Origin: Edaphochlamys debaryana
Taxonomy: Eukaryota; Chlorophyta; Chlorophyceae; Chlamydomonadales
Assembly: GCA_016858145.1 (NCBI GenBank)
Contig: JAEHOE010000059.1
Coordinates: forward strand, 372,001 to 436,000
Reading direction: 5' to 3'
DNA: 64,000 nt
The notes under the pieces were generated by a model that did no database searches, was not told where the DNA came from, and saw only the letters and a list, made by a program, of their open reading frames with translations. This document shows, piece after piece, positions 22,717-33,038 of this stretch; the stretch's first letter is position 1; the number at the start of each line of letters is the position of its first letter. The position numbers were made by a program, and so were the translations under genes.

Positions 22717-22722
22717 TATATA
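22717..22722 (-). promoter_or_regulatory. TATA box of the kinase gene
   Basis: TATATA lies about 190 nt upstream of the chosen ATG. An out-of-frame upstream ATG near 22583 overlaps the start and ends in TGA just inside the coding sequence. Confidence 0.45.
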
Positions 22723-23728
22723 CACGGCGAAGTAGTAAGCTCATCCCGCCCAGTAGCGAACGGCGGGTTCGAGTGAACCGCGCGGTTGCACACCGGGCCA
22801 GTTGCGGAGACAGCAATGTATCGCCTTATACCATGATTCAGAGGAGGGTAGAGTTCAGTAGACGTTTAGCCAGCGGCCCCGACGCATGCACTTCTCTGAC
22901 TTGCACGAAACCACTCTGGCGCACTTCGGCTGGCCCACAGCATGAGCAGCAGTAGTATGAGTGGTTCTCACCAGGGGAGGCGCCGTGTTACCACCACGAA
23001 CTCCCCTTGCCCCGGCTTCCCGCGGGGGAATCGGCGTGCCGTCAGGTGCCATCAGGTGCCATCAGGTGCCATCCACCAAGCTTTTTCACCGCCATGGGCT
23101 GAACTAGCTTACATCGGGTCCACCCCGGCAGGACCTTCCGTTCCATACTGCGGGGGTGTGTTGGGGGCACCCCTCTCGCATGGGTCTATGGGCCGCCTAG
23201 AACTTGGCCCCTCTCCAGCCCCTCCCCGCCCTTTGCTCCGCTTAACCCGTCCTCTCACGCCCCGAAGCCCCCCCCCTTGGTGTTGCGTTCCCTACTGCCT
23301 CCCTAGCTCCGTTCCGAGAGCTCTGCGCAGCCAGAGCGCATCTGCGCCGTCTCCTGTAGGTCCAGGCCTTTGCTTGGGGACGTCCTTCGTGAGCTTGAGG
23401 CGGTCCCCGTCAGGTCTTCCCCGCAGGGCTTGAGCGCGTGGCTACGCAGCTTTAGGCAGTCAAGATATCCCGCGCAGGTGTCGGCTGGGACCCGACCCAG
23501 TTCGCGATGGCAGCTTCCACGAGATGCCGGCCTCGAGCCCGGTGCGTTCCGCCGCTTGTTTTCGTCGCACATACACGTAACTCCGCTCAAGACGCCTCAC
23601 ATTGCAGCTTCCCCCACTCAGCACCGCGCAGCGCCGCCTGCAAAGCTCGCCCAGCCGCCTTGCGCCTGGGAGGCCGCCGCTAGCGCGTCCTCGCCGCCCC
23701 CACGCCGCCGCCTGCACCCGGCGGCAGC
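22723..23728. other. Divergent intergenic region
   Basis: It separates the kinase gene (-) from the gene at 23729 (+) and must hold both promoters. A decamer TCAGGTGCCA is repeated three times in tandem at about 23042-23073. I see no further gene. Confidence 0.5.
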
Positions 23729-26700
23729 ATGGAAGGCTCTCCGCCGCGAGAGGCGCTTGGGCGGTCGCCCGAGGCGGTCTCGCGGTCGGCCGGGCCGGCG
23801 GTGGACCCCTCGCCCGCTTCGCCGGGCGCGCAGCATCAGCGCCCCGGCGACGAGGACGCCGCTACCCCCACGGCAGCCCTGCTTGCGTCGCTGGGTGCGG
23901 CGGCCGGCGGCGGCGCAGCCCCGGGAGCAAGCCCGGGAGCTGACGCGGCTGCGGTGACCCCCGGGACCGCCGCGGCGGCCCTCACGCCGGGGCTCTCCCC
24001 GCGGCTGATGCGAGTCGGGGAGGCCGTCCAGGCCGCCGCTGTTCCCCCCATGACGCCCACGGAGGAGCACGTGGCAAATTCAAATGCCTCCAGCGGGGAG
24101 GTGCAGGCAACCCTTGCCGCCCTGGAGGCTGGGCACCTGAGGTCCGGCCTGACGTTCTCCAGACGCGTTGAGGGGGGGCTGTCTGCGACCGCTGCCCACG
24201 CGTCTCAGAACCTGGCGGCGCTGCAGGGCCAGAGGCAGGCCTTAGAATCCTCCTGCAGCGTCTTCTCCGATCTCCTGGACAAGGGGATGGCGCCCAAGGT
24301 GGCCACGGCCATGACCAAGATCTTCATCTCGCACGGCGCCATCGGGGTGTTTCAAGTGAGGCGGCGGGAGGGGGTGCAGGGTGGGGGACACGGCTTGGGA
24401 GGGAGGGTCCGGCGGTTGAGGGGCGGGGCAGGGCAGGAGAGGGGAGAAGGGGATAACGGCGGCAGTGGCATGACTGTTGGTCCGGTCTGTGCCCTTCTGC
24501 CTTGCATACCTGACCCGCACCTTCCCGTCCCCGCACCCCAGCTGGCCAAGGCCTTCCACCGCGAGTTGCTGCAAGCTGTCATGCACGTCCGGAGGCACGA
24601 GGTCCTGGTGAGCGGGCCGCGTGCCAACGAGGGAGAGGTGTGGGCATGGAACCTTGTGCTCCCGGCGGGGTTACAATAACTTCAATAACATTCAGCGGGG
24701 CTCGGCCAAGCAAGCCCGTGTTCCTGCCTACCACTGCATGCCGCACATGCATGCACCACCATCCGGCTGCGCGCCTGCCTCTGCTCCCTTCACCGCTGCA
24801 CGCGGCTGCTCCCACCTAAGCACTGAGGCCCCCGTCCCTCCTTCCGCTGCCACGGCCCCTGCCCCCCCCCTGCAGCACAAGGAGGCCGGCGCCAAGCTGA
24901 CGGCCCTGCAGGGCGCCAACAACGCCTTCGAGGCGGCGCTCGATCGGGCGGAGGCGGAGGTGGAGGCGGCGCTCTGGGCGGGCCGCGGCGGCGTGTCGGG
25001 CAGCGACCGCCGCCTACTGCAGAAGTAAGGCGCGCAGGTGGAGGAGGTGGAGGAGACGCCCATGCCCCCGGACCTGCAGAAGGCGGTGCAGGACGTGCTG
25101 ACGGCGGTGCGGGGCCTGGAGGAGATGCTGGGCTCGCCTCTGGCCATGCAGGTGGGCTGCGTGCAGGTGCTGCTGCCCTACCTGGACGCCATCACGCAGC
25201 TCGCGTCCGAGTACTTCGCCACCACCCGGCGGACGGTCCAGCTGGTGAGGCGGGGGCGTGGCTGGGCAGGGGCAGTGTTGTACCAAGCCTAGCGCTTGAG
25301 CTGTTAGCACGATAGTAAGAGCTATGTGTGAACCCAGGGAGACGTCCAAGTATGAGGCGCGGTATCTACGATACCAATTGGGGCGTGGAGGCCAGATTAA
25401 GTAGCGCCCAGCGTAACGCCGGGGCGCATGGGCACACAGCTGGCGCGTGCCAGCTGTAGCGTCCACGGTAACTGCAGTCAGACTCCGACACCAATCGGTG
25501 AGACAGCACCACAGCTTCCAGGCGCTGTGGTGAAAGCACAGTGCAGCAGGGTGCTTAACCGCGGGGCAGGTCCCAAGCAGTGCAGAGCGACGGAGGGTGT
25601 TGCAGACCCCCGCACAGGTGTCGCAGAAACGGTCAGGCCAGAGTTCGGCCGCACTTGGCCGCACGACCGTAGACGTTCGCAGAATACGTCCGTTTCTACG
25701 GTCGGCGCACAACAAGTGTTCCCCCTCTAGGAGGCTGCGTCCTCGTAGCCTCACTGGCAGTTAATCAGTACGGGAAACCTGTCGGGCTTTCCAGCGGGCC
25801 CTAGCCTCATCAAGCGCAGGCTTGAGGTCAGGGGTAAAGTTAGAGGCAGGCTCCCAGGTGTTGTTCTCAGAGGAGTAACCAGCCCACTGCACAAGGTACT
25901 CACGTACGGTACGCTTGCGTTTACTTTTACCATGCACCAGCCGTTCACGGTAGTCCAGGACACGTTCCACAGTGAACATAGGCTCTCCATCTTCAAGCCA
26001 TGCGATGGGGCCAGGCTCGGTAGCAGTGCGGTCAGGGGCAGCACGGTAGGGCTTAACCAGGGAGACGTGAAACGTGGGATGAATGCGCATGTGGGAAGGC
26101 AGCTCCAACCGCACAGCAGCTTCACCCACCATCTCTTTAACACGGAATGGACCAATGAAGCGCGGCAGCAGTTTGCGCGGTCCTGTGGCCAAAGAACGGA
26201 GGTTAGTCGTGCTCAGCAAAACCATTTGCCCAGGCGCAAAGGTCACAGGCCTCTTAGACTTGTTGTAGTAGGCGGCGGCACGTTGTTGAGCAGCCTCGAT
26301 GCAAGTCCTGGCGTCCTTAATGCGTGTAGCAAAGTCGGCGATGAACTGTTTAGATGCCGGGACGACAGACTCGATCTCGCGCCACACAGGGAGCGCAGGA
26401 TTGAAGCCATAATTGAGGTAGAACGGAGAACGACCAGTATAACGGTTAACAGCGTTGTTGATGGCGAACTCTGCAGCGGTGAGGAAAGAATCCCAAGAGG
26501 TCTGCGCACGGGAGGCGAAGTTTCTTAGGGTTTCTCCAAGAACACGATTTACGCGCTCAGTCTGCCCATCCGACTGGGGATGATAAGAGGTCGACAGCTG
26601 AACCCGCAGATCACTCAAGCGACAGAGCTCTCGCCAGAAATGGCTACGCCACAGTGAGTCACGGTCACCAACTACGTTAGCGGGCATACCGTGCAGGCGT

Positions 26701-29700
26701 ACCACGTTGTCCCAGAATAACTGCGCAGCTTCAGGTACTGTACATTTAGACGTGGTTGGGGCCAGATGCACCATTTTAGTCAGCCTGTCAACGAAGACAA
26801 GTACCGTGTCCCACCCCCTTTCAGTCTTGGGCAGTGTGCACACGAAGTCCATGGAAACGGACTCCCAAGGCATGCTAGGTATGGGCAAGGGTTGCAGCAG
26901 CCCGTGGCCCTTACCAGACAGGGACTTGTTGAATTGACAGGAGTCGCAGGAAGCGACGTAGCTCTCAACATCACTCGCCATGGAGCTCCACCAGAAATGT
27001 GAGCGGACCAGAGCCAGGGTGCGTTTGCCACCAGGGTGACCACCCACGGGTCCAGCATGGTAACGAGAGATAATCTGCCGGCGTAATTCAGCATAAGCAG
27101 GCACGACAATCAGGGGTCGTTGCCCAGGTTCGTCAGCAGTGAACCATAAGCCGTTTGCAGACTGAAGCTTACTGGTGTTGGCAGAGATTTTGAACCAGGG
27201 GTCCAAAGCATAGGTTTCGTGTATGCGAGCAACCAGATCACTCGGAGCAGAGGCCTCAGGCGGCATGCCCGGTGTTGCTTCAGGCAGACCGTCAAGGTCC
27301 ATAGGCGTAGCAGCATCAGGGCTGTTGCCAGGAGCCCGTGGGTTCAAACTCAGGCCAACGTCTGGGACAGGGGACGCAGGGTCAGGCAGCATAGCAGCGT
27401 CCTGCGCTGAGGGAGAGGCACTCCCCGCAGGCGCAGAACCAACCTGCTGTGGTGACACGCCACCAGGGCGGCGCGCTGCCTGCCGTCGAGTAAGCACCTG
27501 AGCAAAGGCCACACCCATCAGCGTGATGCAAGCCAGCCGTGCCACCTTAAGCAACGGGTGCCGGCTCAACGCATCAGCCACGTTGAGCGACCCTTTCAGG
27601 TACTCCCAATGGAAGTTGAACCGTGCCACGTATTCCATCCAGCGGGCTTGGCGGCGGTTGAGGGTCGGCACACCCTGCAGATAGGTGTTGGGAGCGTGAT
27701 CAGTTTTCACAACAAATTCAGCTCCCTCGACGTAACAGCGCCACTCGCGGAGCGCAATCAACACGGCTAAGAGCTCCTGCTCGCCAGTCGTGTAGTTGCG
27801 TTCGGCGGGGCTGAATTTCTTACTGGTGAAGGCAATCGGACGCCCACCTTGTAAAATCACAGCACCCATACCGTGGTTGGACGCGTCCGTCACAATTTCG
27901 ATGCGGTAGGGCAGCTGTGGGTCTGGAAACGCCAACACCACATCCTCTGCAATGGCGCGCTTGATAGCCTCAAAGGCGGCTTGACACTCAGGGGTCCAGG
28001 AAGCCGGAGAGGTGAAAGCGCCTGCACGCGTGAGGTTGGTTAGAGGTGCAGCCAGGTTGCTGTAGCGCTCTACAAATTTGCGAAAATAATTGGTCAGGCC
28101 CAAAAATGAACGCAGCTCTTGCAGGTTGGTTGGCGTGGGCCAGTCACGTACGGCAGAAACCTTCTTGGGGTCCATACGTACACCATCAGCAGAGACGATG
28201 TGGCCCAGATACTCCACTTGCGGCTCGGCCCAATGACACTTTGACGCTTTCGCGTAAAGCTTTTGGTCACGCATGATCTGCAGCACTTGACGTAAATGAA
28301 CCAGGTGTTCTTCAAGCGTCTTGCTGTAGACCAGACCGTCACTGAGGGCAGGAGGCCGAAGGGAAATTAAAAGAGGGGAGGGCGTTGTGTGTGAGGCGCT
28401 GATCAGGCGCAGCAAGGGACGGGGATCAAGCCGGCTTGCGTTCTACAGCACACACGCACTCACTCCAGGTAGAGGGTCATAAAGCCCGCAGAAATGCAGG
28501 GAGAAAATATCTCTCCGAGCGCTGACTGGAACGTGCTAGGGGCGTTGACTAGCCCAAAGGGTAGCACCGTGTACTCGAAATGCCCAAACGGAGTGCTGAA
28601 AGCTGTTTTAGGGATATCGGATTCGTGGATCCGGATCTGGTTATACCCCTGCAGGGAGGAACGGAGCCGGTTGCAGGCACCAGCCGTGCACAGCTGCAAA
28701 CCAGCCCAAATCCCACCTGCTGGAGGTCCAGAGAGCTAAAGTATTTAGCGCCACGCAGCTTGTCGAGCAGATCATCGACGCGCGGCAGTGGGTACCGGTT
28801 CTTGACGGTTTTGGCGTTGAGGCCTACACACGTCAGAGGAAACCGGGAAGGGGGTCAGCGCTCTAAGCTAGTACGCATGTGTTTGACCTAAACCTAAACC
28901 TAAACGCGGGCCGAGCTAGAGGGGCGCTGACTGACAGAGGTACACTAAAAGAGGGCAAAACGAGGAGGCGGGCAGGCAACAGATAACCCCACCGCACACC
29001 TCGATAGTCAATACACATTCTGGATAAGAGAGAAGCACGTGAGGCCGTTAGCAGGGGCAACACGTAGCAAGCTGCACCGCTAAAGGAGCATTCACACCTG
29101 AGAGCACCGTCCTTCTTGCCAACAAAGAGGATGGGGGCGCTCCAGGGTGACGTCGACGGACGAATCATGCCCTTAGCCAGAAGGTCGGTGACTTGACGCT
29201 TGACTTCTTCTTGCTCCAGAGGACTGAGCCGGTATTGACGGCGGGCAATTGGTCGAGTACCAGGTTCCAGCTCAATTGTATGCGACACAGGGCGCCAGGG
29301 AGGGGTGTCAATAATCTCAGCAAACACCTCTTGGCCTGAACGGCAGGCTCTGGGGAGGTGGCAACAGAGGCACCAGCGTTAACAGGGACACGAGGGCATA
29401 ACAGAATGCCATGCGCACCCTTGCGGATGGCCCTAGTAGCCTCCTTTCTGCCTATGCGTTGCGGCTCGGCACCAGCACGCATAGCAGCCAGGGCTAGGTT
29501 CAGACTAGGTGCATCAGCATCAGGCTCAGATGCATCGGCTTCCTCCCCCCCGGCAGAGAGGTCAGGCAGGAAGGGGACGCGGCACCAAGCAGTGCCCTTG
29601 CGCAGGCGCAAGCAGCCGTCCCCCATGCATACCTCGGCGAAGAGAGAACGCATGGTCGATGCACCCAGGACGTAGGAGACAGGGTCCAGCAGTCCTGAGA

Positions 29701-32040
29701 GCACGAAGGGGCGAACGGTTAGGTGCAGGGACCCAAGGGCCAGGCGCAGCGATACACGGCCCATGATGGCTTGAGTGCCACCATCAGCCAACGTAACCTT
29801 TTGCTGGTACGAAGGATCGATGTGCAGGCCCAGACGCTTCGCCAAAGCGTAAGAAATGAAGTCATGGCTAGCACCAGTGTCGACCAAAGCGGTGGTCAGC
29901 ACACGGCCAGCACGGACCTCGATGACAGGAAGCCCAGAGTCTGTGGAAGCGGCATTGGCTCGCAAACAGGACACATGGGGCTTACTTGTTGTGCGCCGAC
30001 CGTAGAAACGGACGTATTCTGCGAACGTCTACGGTCGTGCGGCCAAATGCGGCCGAACTCTGGCCTGACCGTTTCTGCGACACCTGTGCGGGGGTCTGCA
30101 ACACCCTCCGTCGCTCTGCACTGCTTGGGACCTGCCCCGCGGTTAAGCACCCTGCTGCACTGTGCTTTCACCACAGCGCCTGGAAGCTGTGGTGCTGTCT
30201 CACCGATTGGTGTCGGAGTCTGACTGCAGTTACCGTGGACGCTACAGCTGGCACGCGCCAGCTGTGTGCCCATGCGCCCCGGCGTTACGCTGGGCGCTAC
30301 TTAATCTGGCCTCCGCGCCCCAATTGGTATCGTAGATACCGCGCCTCATACTTGGACGTCTCCCTGGGTTCACACATAGCTCTTACTATCGTGCTAACAG
30401 CTCAAGCGCTAGGCTTGGTACAACAAGTGGTAGCGGGACCTGCCCTCACGTTCGCCGCCCAGGAACTATGGCCGCGGACAACGAGAAGTCTAACTCCGTG
30501 GAGGGTAGCCAGGGCGAGCCTGCCGAGTACAGCCTTATGTCTGCTGGCTCCATTGACGACAACAGCAAGGGTACTCTTTGAGCTCGCTCCTGCCTGTGCC
30601 GCTTAGCTGCTTAGCTGTTTAGCGTCAGACGCTGCACGTTGCTTGCTCGCTCTCTGCTGCGTTGCTGCTGCGTCTCGACTTTAGTCGCCCTGTTCCTGAC
30701 CGGTTTCGGCGTCTCCGTTTCGGTCTGACCGGTTTCGCCGTTACTGGCCGTTCTGTAGAGAATCACCCCGACGGTGAGGAGGCCAGGCCCGAGTGCGACT
30801 CGGCCGCTCCGAGCCTGACGGCTGCAATCGAACGTGCCGCCGCCTACTACAACAGGCAGGGGCAGGGGCTGGATGCGGGCATGTATGTATGGGCGGGGCT
30901 GTTACCGCGCTGTGGGCGGCGGGTCTGCAGGGCGCGGAGGGTTTGCGGGCACACTGCCAGGGGCTCCGGAGCTTGGGTTTAACCAGCAGTGACACCTTCT
31001 TGACTTGCTTTCCAAATGATGCCCCAGACGGTGGAGCCCACGCCGCTGGCCGCGGCGGAGGGCGATGCGGCGCCGCCCGCGCCGGCGGCACCGCCGACCG
31101 CGGCGCCGCCCGCGTCCGCAGCTCCCGCGTGGTGTGGAAGTCGGTGTGGAGCAACGCCAGCCCCGCCCTGCCCGCTGCCGGCTTCATCCGGGGCGGCGGC
31201 GGCGGCGGCGGCAGCAGCATGGCGCCCCGCAAGCTGGACCTGGAGGGGGAGGAGGAGGCGACGCTGCGGAAGGACTTCGGCGGCACGGGCGGGGGCAAGC
31301 AGCGCAAGCGGATGCAGGAGCGGGAGGCCGGCGGCAAGGAGGTGGGTGTGCGGCAGGGCGGCGCAGACATAGAAAGTGTCATCTTATACGCCTGGGCGGG
31401 GTTCCGGGCCGTCACCTCACGTCCTCTCCGGGGCAGGCTTCGTCGCCTGAGGCCTGCTTTACCCTTCTCATCGGTCCATGCCTGCTCCGCTGCACACATG
31501 CCACCCTCCTGCCCCGCCCTCCCCAGGCCTCCACGCCGCCCGCCCCCCAGCCGCTCGACGTGCTGGCCAGCCTGCGCCACGTCGACCCGGTGCGCGAGCA
31601 CGCGCCTTACCGCGTGCGGTACGACCTGGTGACGCTGGAGGAGCTGGCCAAGGAGCTGCTGGCGGCGCTGGAGCGCATGCTGGCGCAGGCGGAGGAGGAG
31701 CGGAAGGAGGCGGCGGCGGCGGCGGCGGCGGGGGCGGAGGGCGAGGAGGAGGAGGAGGAGAGCGAGGAGGAGAGCGAGGTCGAGGAAAAGCAGGTGGGGG
31801 CATGCGTTAGTGAGAGAGTGTGCTGAGGCGATGTATGGGTCAGGTTTGGTTTTTGATGAAGGGGAGCGGACGGTCACTGAGAAAGCGGCACGGACGGGAA
31901 TCTTGGCTGCGGGAAGCTGGTAAGGCTGTTGTGCATGTGCTTCCTCTGGCCCTAACACGGGCTGCGCTTCACCCCACCAGGTCGAGGCCGCCGGGGCCGC
32001 GGCGGAGGTCGAGGCCGAGACGGCCGCGGGCGCCATCTGA
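23729..32040 (+). CDS. Unrecognised coiled-coil/acidic protein, split by a retroelement
   Basis: Six exons (23729-24355, 24542-24607, 24876-25244, 30931-31341, 31527-31793, 31981-32040) are all in phase 0 and sum to exactly 600 codons. The N-terminus is Ala/Pro/Gly-rich. The middle is helical ([48 protein letters not shown]). The C-terminal part has [20 protein letters not shown], then a poly-Ala/poly-Glu tail. I recognise no family. An in-frame TAA at 25026-25028 interrupts exon 3, yet the same frame continues coding-like on both sides, so this allele may be broken or the base is wrong. The 5.7-kb intron 25245-30930 contains the retroelement at 25276-30854. Confidence 0.55.
25271..25275. repeat. 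Target-site duplication, left
   Basis: GGCAG directly precedes the element. It matches GGCAG at 30855-30859. Removing the element and one copy restores an uninterrupted GGGGCA-type repeat in the host intron. Confidence 0.75.
25276..25714 (-). repeat. 3' LTR
   Basis: On the minus strand it begins TGTTGTGCGCC and ends GGTACAACA, 439 bp, directly downstream of the polypurine tract. Confidence 0.9.
25715..25728 (-). other. Polypurine tract
   Basis: On the minus strand AGAGGGGGAACACT immediately precedes the 3' LTR, the expected site for plus-strand priming. Confidence 0.75.
25761..29984 (-). CDS. pol: Retrotransposon pol (protease-RT-RNase H-integrase-chromodomain) with introns
   Basis: Order on the minus strand: retropepsin (VDTGAS, to about 29600); a spacer; reverse transcriptase in exons ending at 29098, then 29019-29000, 28823-28717, 28648-28464 and 28341 onward; RNase H ([24 protein letters not shown]); integrase with a zinc-binding HHCC region ([16 protein letters not shown]) and the D,D-35-E residues in [15 protein letters not shown] and [10 protein letters not shown]; finally a chromodomain ([18 protein letters not shown]). 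Four GT-AG introns split RT; splicing restores [32 protein letters not shown] and YLDDGLVYSK. A frame change near 29340 between protease and RT is either a fifth intron or a frameshift. The protein's N-terminus is lost at the rearrangement junction (29984/29985). Confidence 0.85.
28342..28463 (-). other. Intron d, splitting the YLDD catalytic motif
   Basis: A 122-nt intron begins GTGAGTGCG and ends CCCTCAG. Exons join as CTC TAC CTG GA + T GAC GGT, giving L-Y-L-D-D-G. Without removal the frame stops within a few codons. Confidence 0.85.
28649..28716 (-). other. Intron c in reverse transcriptase
   Basis: A 68-nt intron begins GTGGGATTT and ends CCCTGCAG. Exons join as CTC CAG CAG + GGG TAT AAC, giving LQQGYN. 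The length is not a multiple of three. Confidence 0.85.
28824..28999 (-). other. Intron b in reverse transcriptase
   Basis: A 176-nt intron begins GTGTGCGGT and ends GTGTGTAG. Exons join as CGA G + GC CTC AAC, giving DYRGLN. It contains three tandem CCTAAA hexamers (28887-28904 on the plus strand). Confidence 0.82.
29000..29019 (-). other. 20-nt microexon of reverse transcriptase
   Basis: Exon AATGTGTATTGACTATCGAG lies between introns a and b and encodes the core of MCIDYR. Both flanks have canonical splice dinucleotides, and the phases fit only with it included. Confidence 0.82.
29020..29097 (-). other. Intron a in reverse transcriptase
   Basis: A 78-nt intron begins GTGTGAATG and ends TTATCCAG. 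Exons join as CTC AG + A ATG TGT, giving KKDGALR-MCID. Its length is a multiple of three and it has no in-frame stop, so read-through would insert 26 residues in RT. Confidence 0.8.
29987..30425 (+). repeat. 5' LTR in inverted orientation
   Basis: It begins TGTTGTGCGCC and ends GGTACAACA, 439 bp. Compared with 25276-25714 I found two differences (G/A in CCAAGTGCGG and A/G in CCTCCACGCC). It sits two bases from the protease coding sequence it truncates. Confidence 0.9.
30428..30444 (+). other. Primer-binding site
   Basis: TGGTAGCGGGACCTGCC, identical to the site at 9350, starts two bases after the LTR. Confidence 0.7.
30468..30854 (+). pseudogene. gag 5' fragment with intron
   Basis: ATG at 30468 opens [18 protein letters not shown], exon end 30570. 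A 188-nt intron (30571-30758, ending TTCTGTAG) matches the intron of the other element's gag in position and phase. Exon 2 begins [12 protein letters not shown] and is cut at 30854 inside a frame reading AAAYYN. Only about 65 residues of gag remain. Confidence 0.75.
30855..30859. repeat. Target-site duplication, right
   Basis: GGCAG follows the element's terminal TACAACA and matches 25271-25275; host repeat GGGCAGGGGC continues after it. Confidence 0.72.
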
Positions 32041-33038
32041 ACCCACCCCATGTCAGCGCCTGACAGGTGGGAATGAGAGGGAGAGCAAGTAAGCGAGCAA
32101 GGAACACGTGTACGGGGGCCGGTTCTAGCGTGGGCTGGGCGGCTGGCGGGATTACTGCCGGCCTACCTGGGAGTTAAGCCACGTGGTCTGACCGCTTGCA
32201 CCCCCCCTCCCCTGCAGAGCGGTCCCGGGGTGGCACTTGAGATGGCGGCCGGGTTTGGGCCGGATTGATGGACGGAGGCTGGAGTCGCGGGAGTATGCAA
32301 TTCGGAGCAGAGGGGCTTAACGGCGACAAACACGGGCCTAGACTCCAGCCGTTAGCCGTTACAGGCTTGTGTGCAGCGGTGCGGGACAGGGGTGCAGGAG
32401 TCCTGTGGCGGGGAGTGCTTTGCCGTAGGACGGTTCCAATGCGGGTGTATCGGGTTGCGCCGGCTTACTTTGGACTGGCGAGCTGTTGACTGGTATCAGC
32501 AGCCAGGCAGCCAGGCGTGCTGAACCGTCCTCCTGTAGCGGGAGACAGGGCCTCTGTCCTCCTGTAGCGGGACTTCGAGAGACAGGGCAGGAGGGGGGAA
32601 GCAGGTGGGGGGAAGCAGGAGGGGTGAGGTGCCTCCTAGGACGCAGTCAGGGGCCGGCCGCAGGGAACGCCTGCTTTATTTGTAAGCGTGTTGTGTGGCC
32701 TACCCCTACGTGCGCTGCTGCCCCGTTTCACGTGGCTCGTGTCTGATCCGACCGTATTGAACTTTGAACTTGTGTAGCGGGAAACAGCTTACCTGAGGGC
32801 GGGCGTCGTACCTCGCTTCGAAACCGGCCGAGAGGGCCGGACGCGAAGCTGGGCCGAAGTGCAGCCGCAGTGTCCCGTCAGGTTGATGTTGAGCGGCTTT
32901 GCCTCTACCTGTCCGCAGTATGGCGACAAGCTGTAGAGGTCGCACCGCGTAGCTCTGTCCGCTGCCGGTCCGAGAGTGCTTACCCGACAGGTAGCATACG
33001 AGCGCCAGTCGGTATAAGCAACAAATAACGACGACACC
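32041..33038. other. Intergenic region with poly(A) signal
   Basis: It lies between two tandem genes. TGTAA at 32681-32685 is a candidate poly(A) signal for the upstream gene. Short G/A-rich direct repeats (CCTCCTGTAGCGGGA, twice) occur near 32530. GGTATAAGC at about 33010 is TATA-like and lies unusually close to the next ATG (33039). Confidence 0.5.

Larger units (their letters stand above)
25276..30854 (-). mobile_element. Rearranged chromovirus-type Ty3/gypsy retrotransposon
   Basis: Reading left to right: an LTR in minus orientation (25276-25714), a pol region on the minus strand (protease to chromodomain, 29984 down to 25761), then, head to head, an LTR in plus orientation (29987-30425), its primer-binding site and the first part of gag on the plus strand, ending at 30854. 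The two 439-bp LTRs differ at only two positions that I noticed, so they belong to one recent insertion. The 5' LTR-gag block is inverted relative to pol, and most of gag plus the pol N-terminus is missing. A 5-bp duplication brackets the whole structure. Confidence 0.85.

Noticed and set aside
25026..25038. A 13-nt intron (GTAAGGCGCGCAG) that would remove the in-frame TAA
   Set aside because: Far below any plausible spliceosomal length, and its removal would shift the frame that is clearly open on both sides.
25428..25730. Open frames within the LTRs (also 29986-30606 and 8486-9247)
   Set aside because: They lie in LTR sequence on either strand, differ between LTR subfamilies and match no protein family.
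28887..28904. Interstitial telomere
   Set aside because: Only three hexamers, not the TTTTAGGG or TTTAGGG unit, and inside an intron of a mobile element.
29987..30854. A separate third retrotransposon next to the second
   Set aside because: The LTR is almost identical to the one at 25276, and one 5-bp target duplication brackets both parts, so a single rearranged insertion explains the data better.
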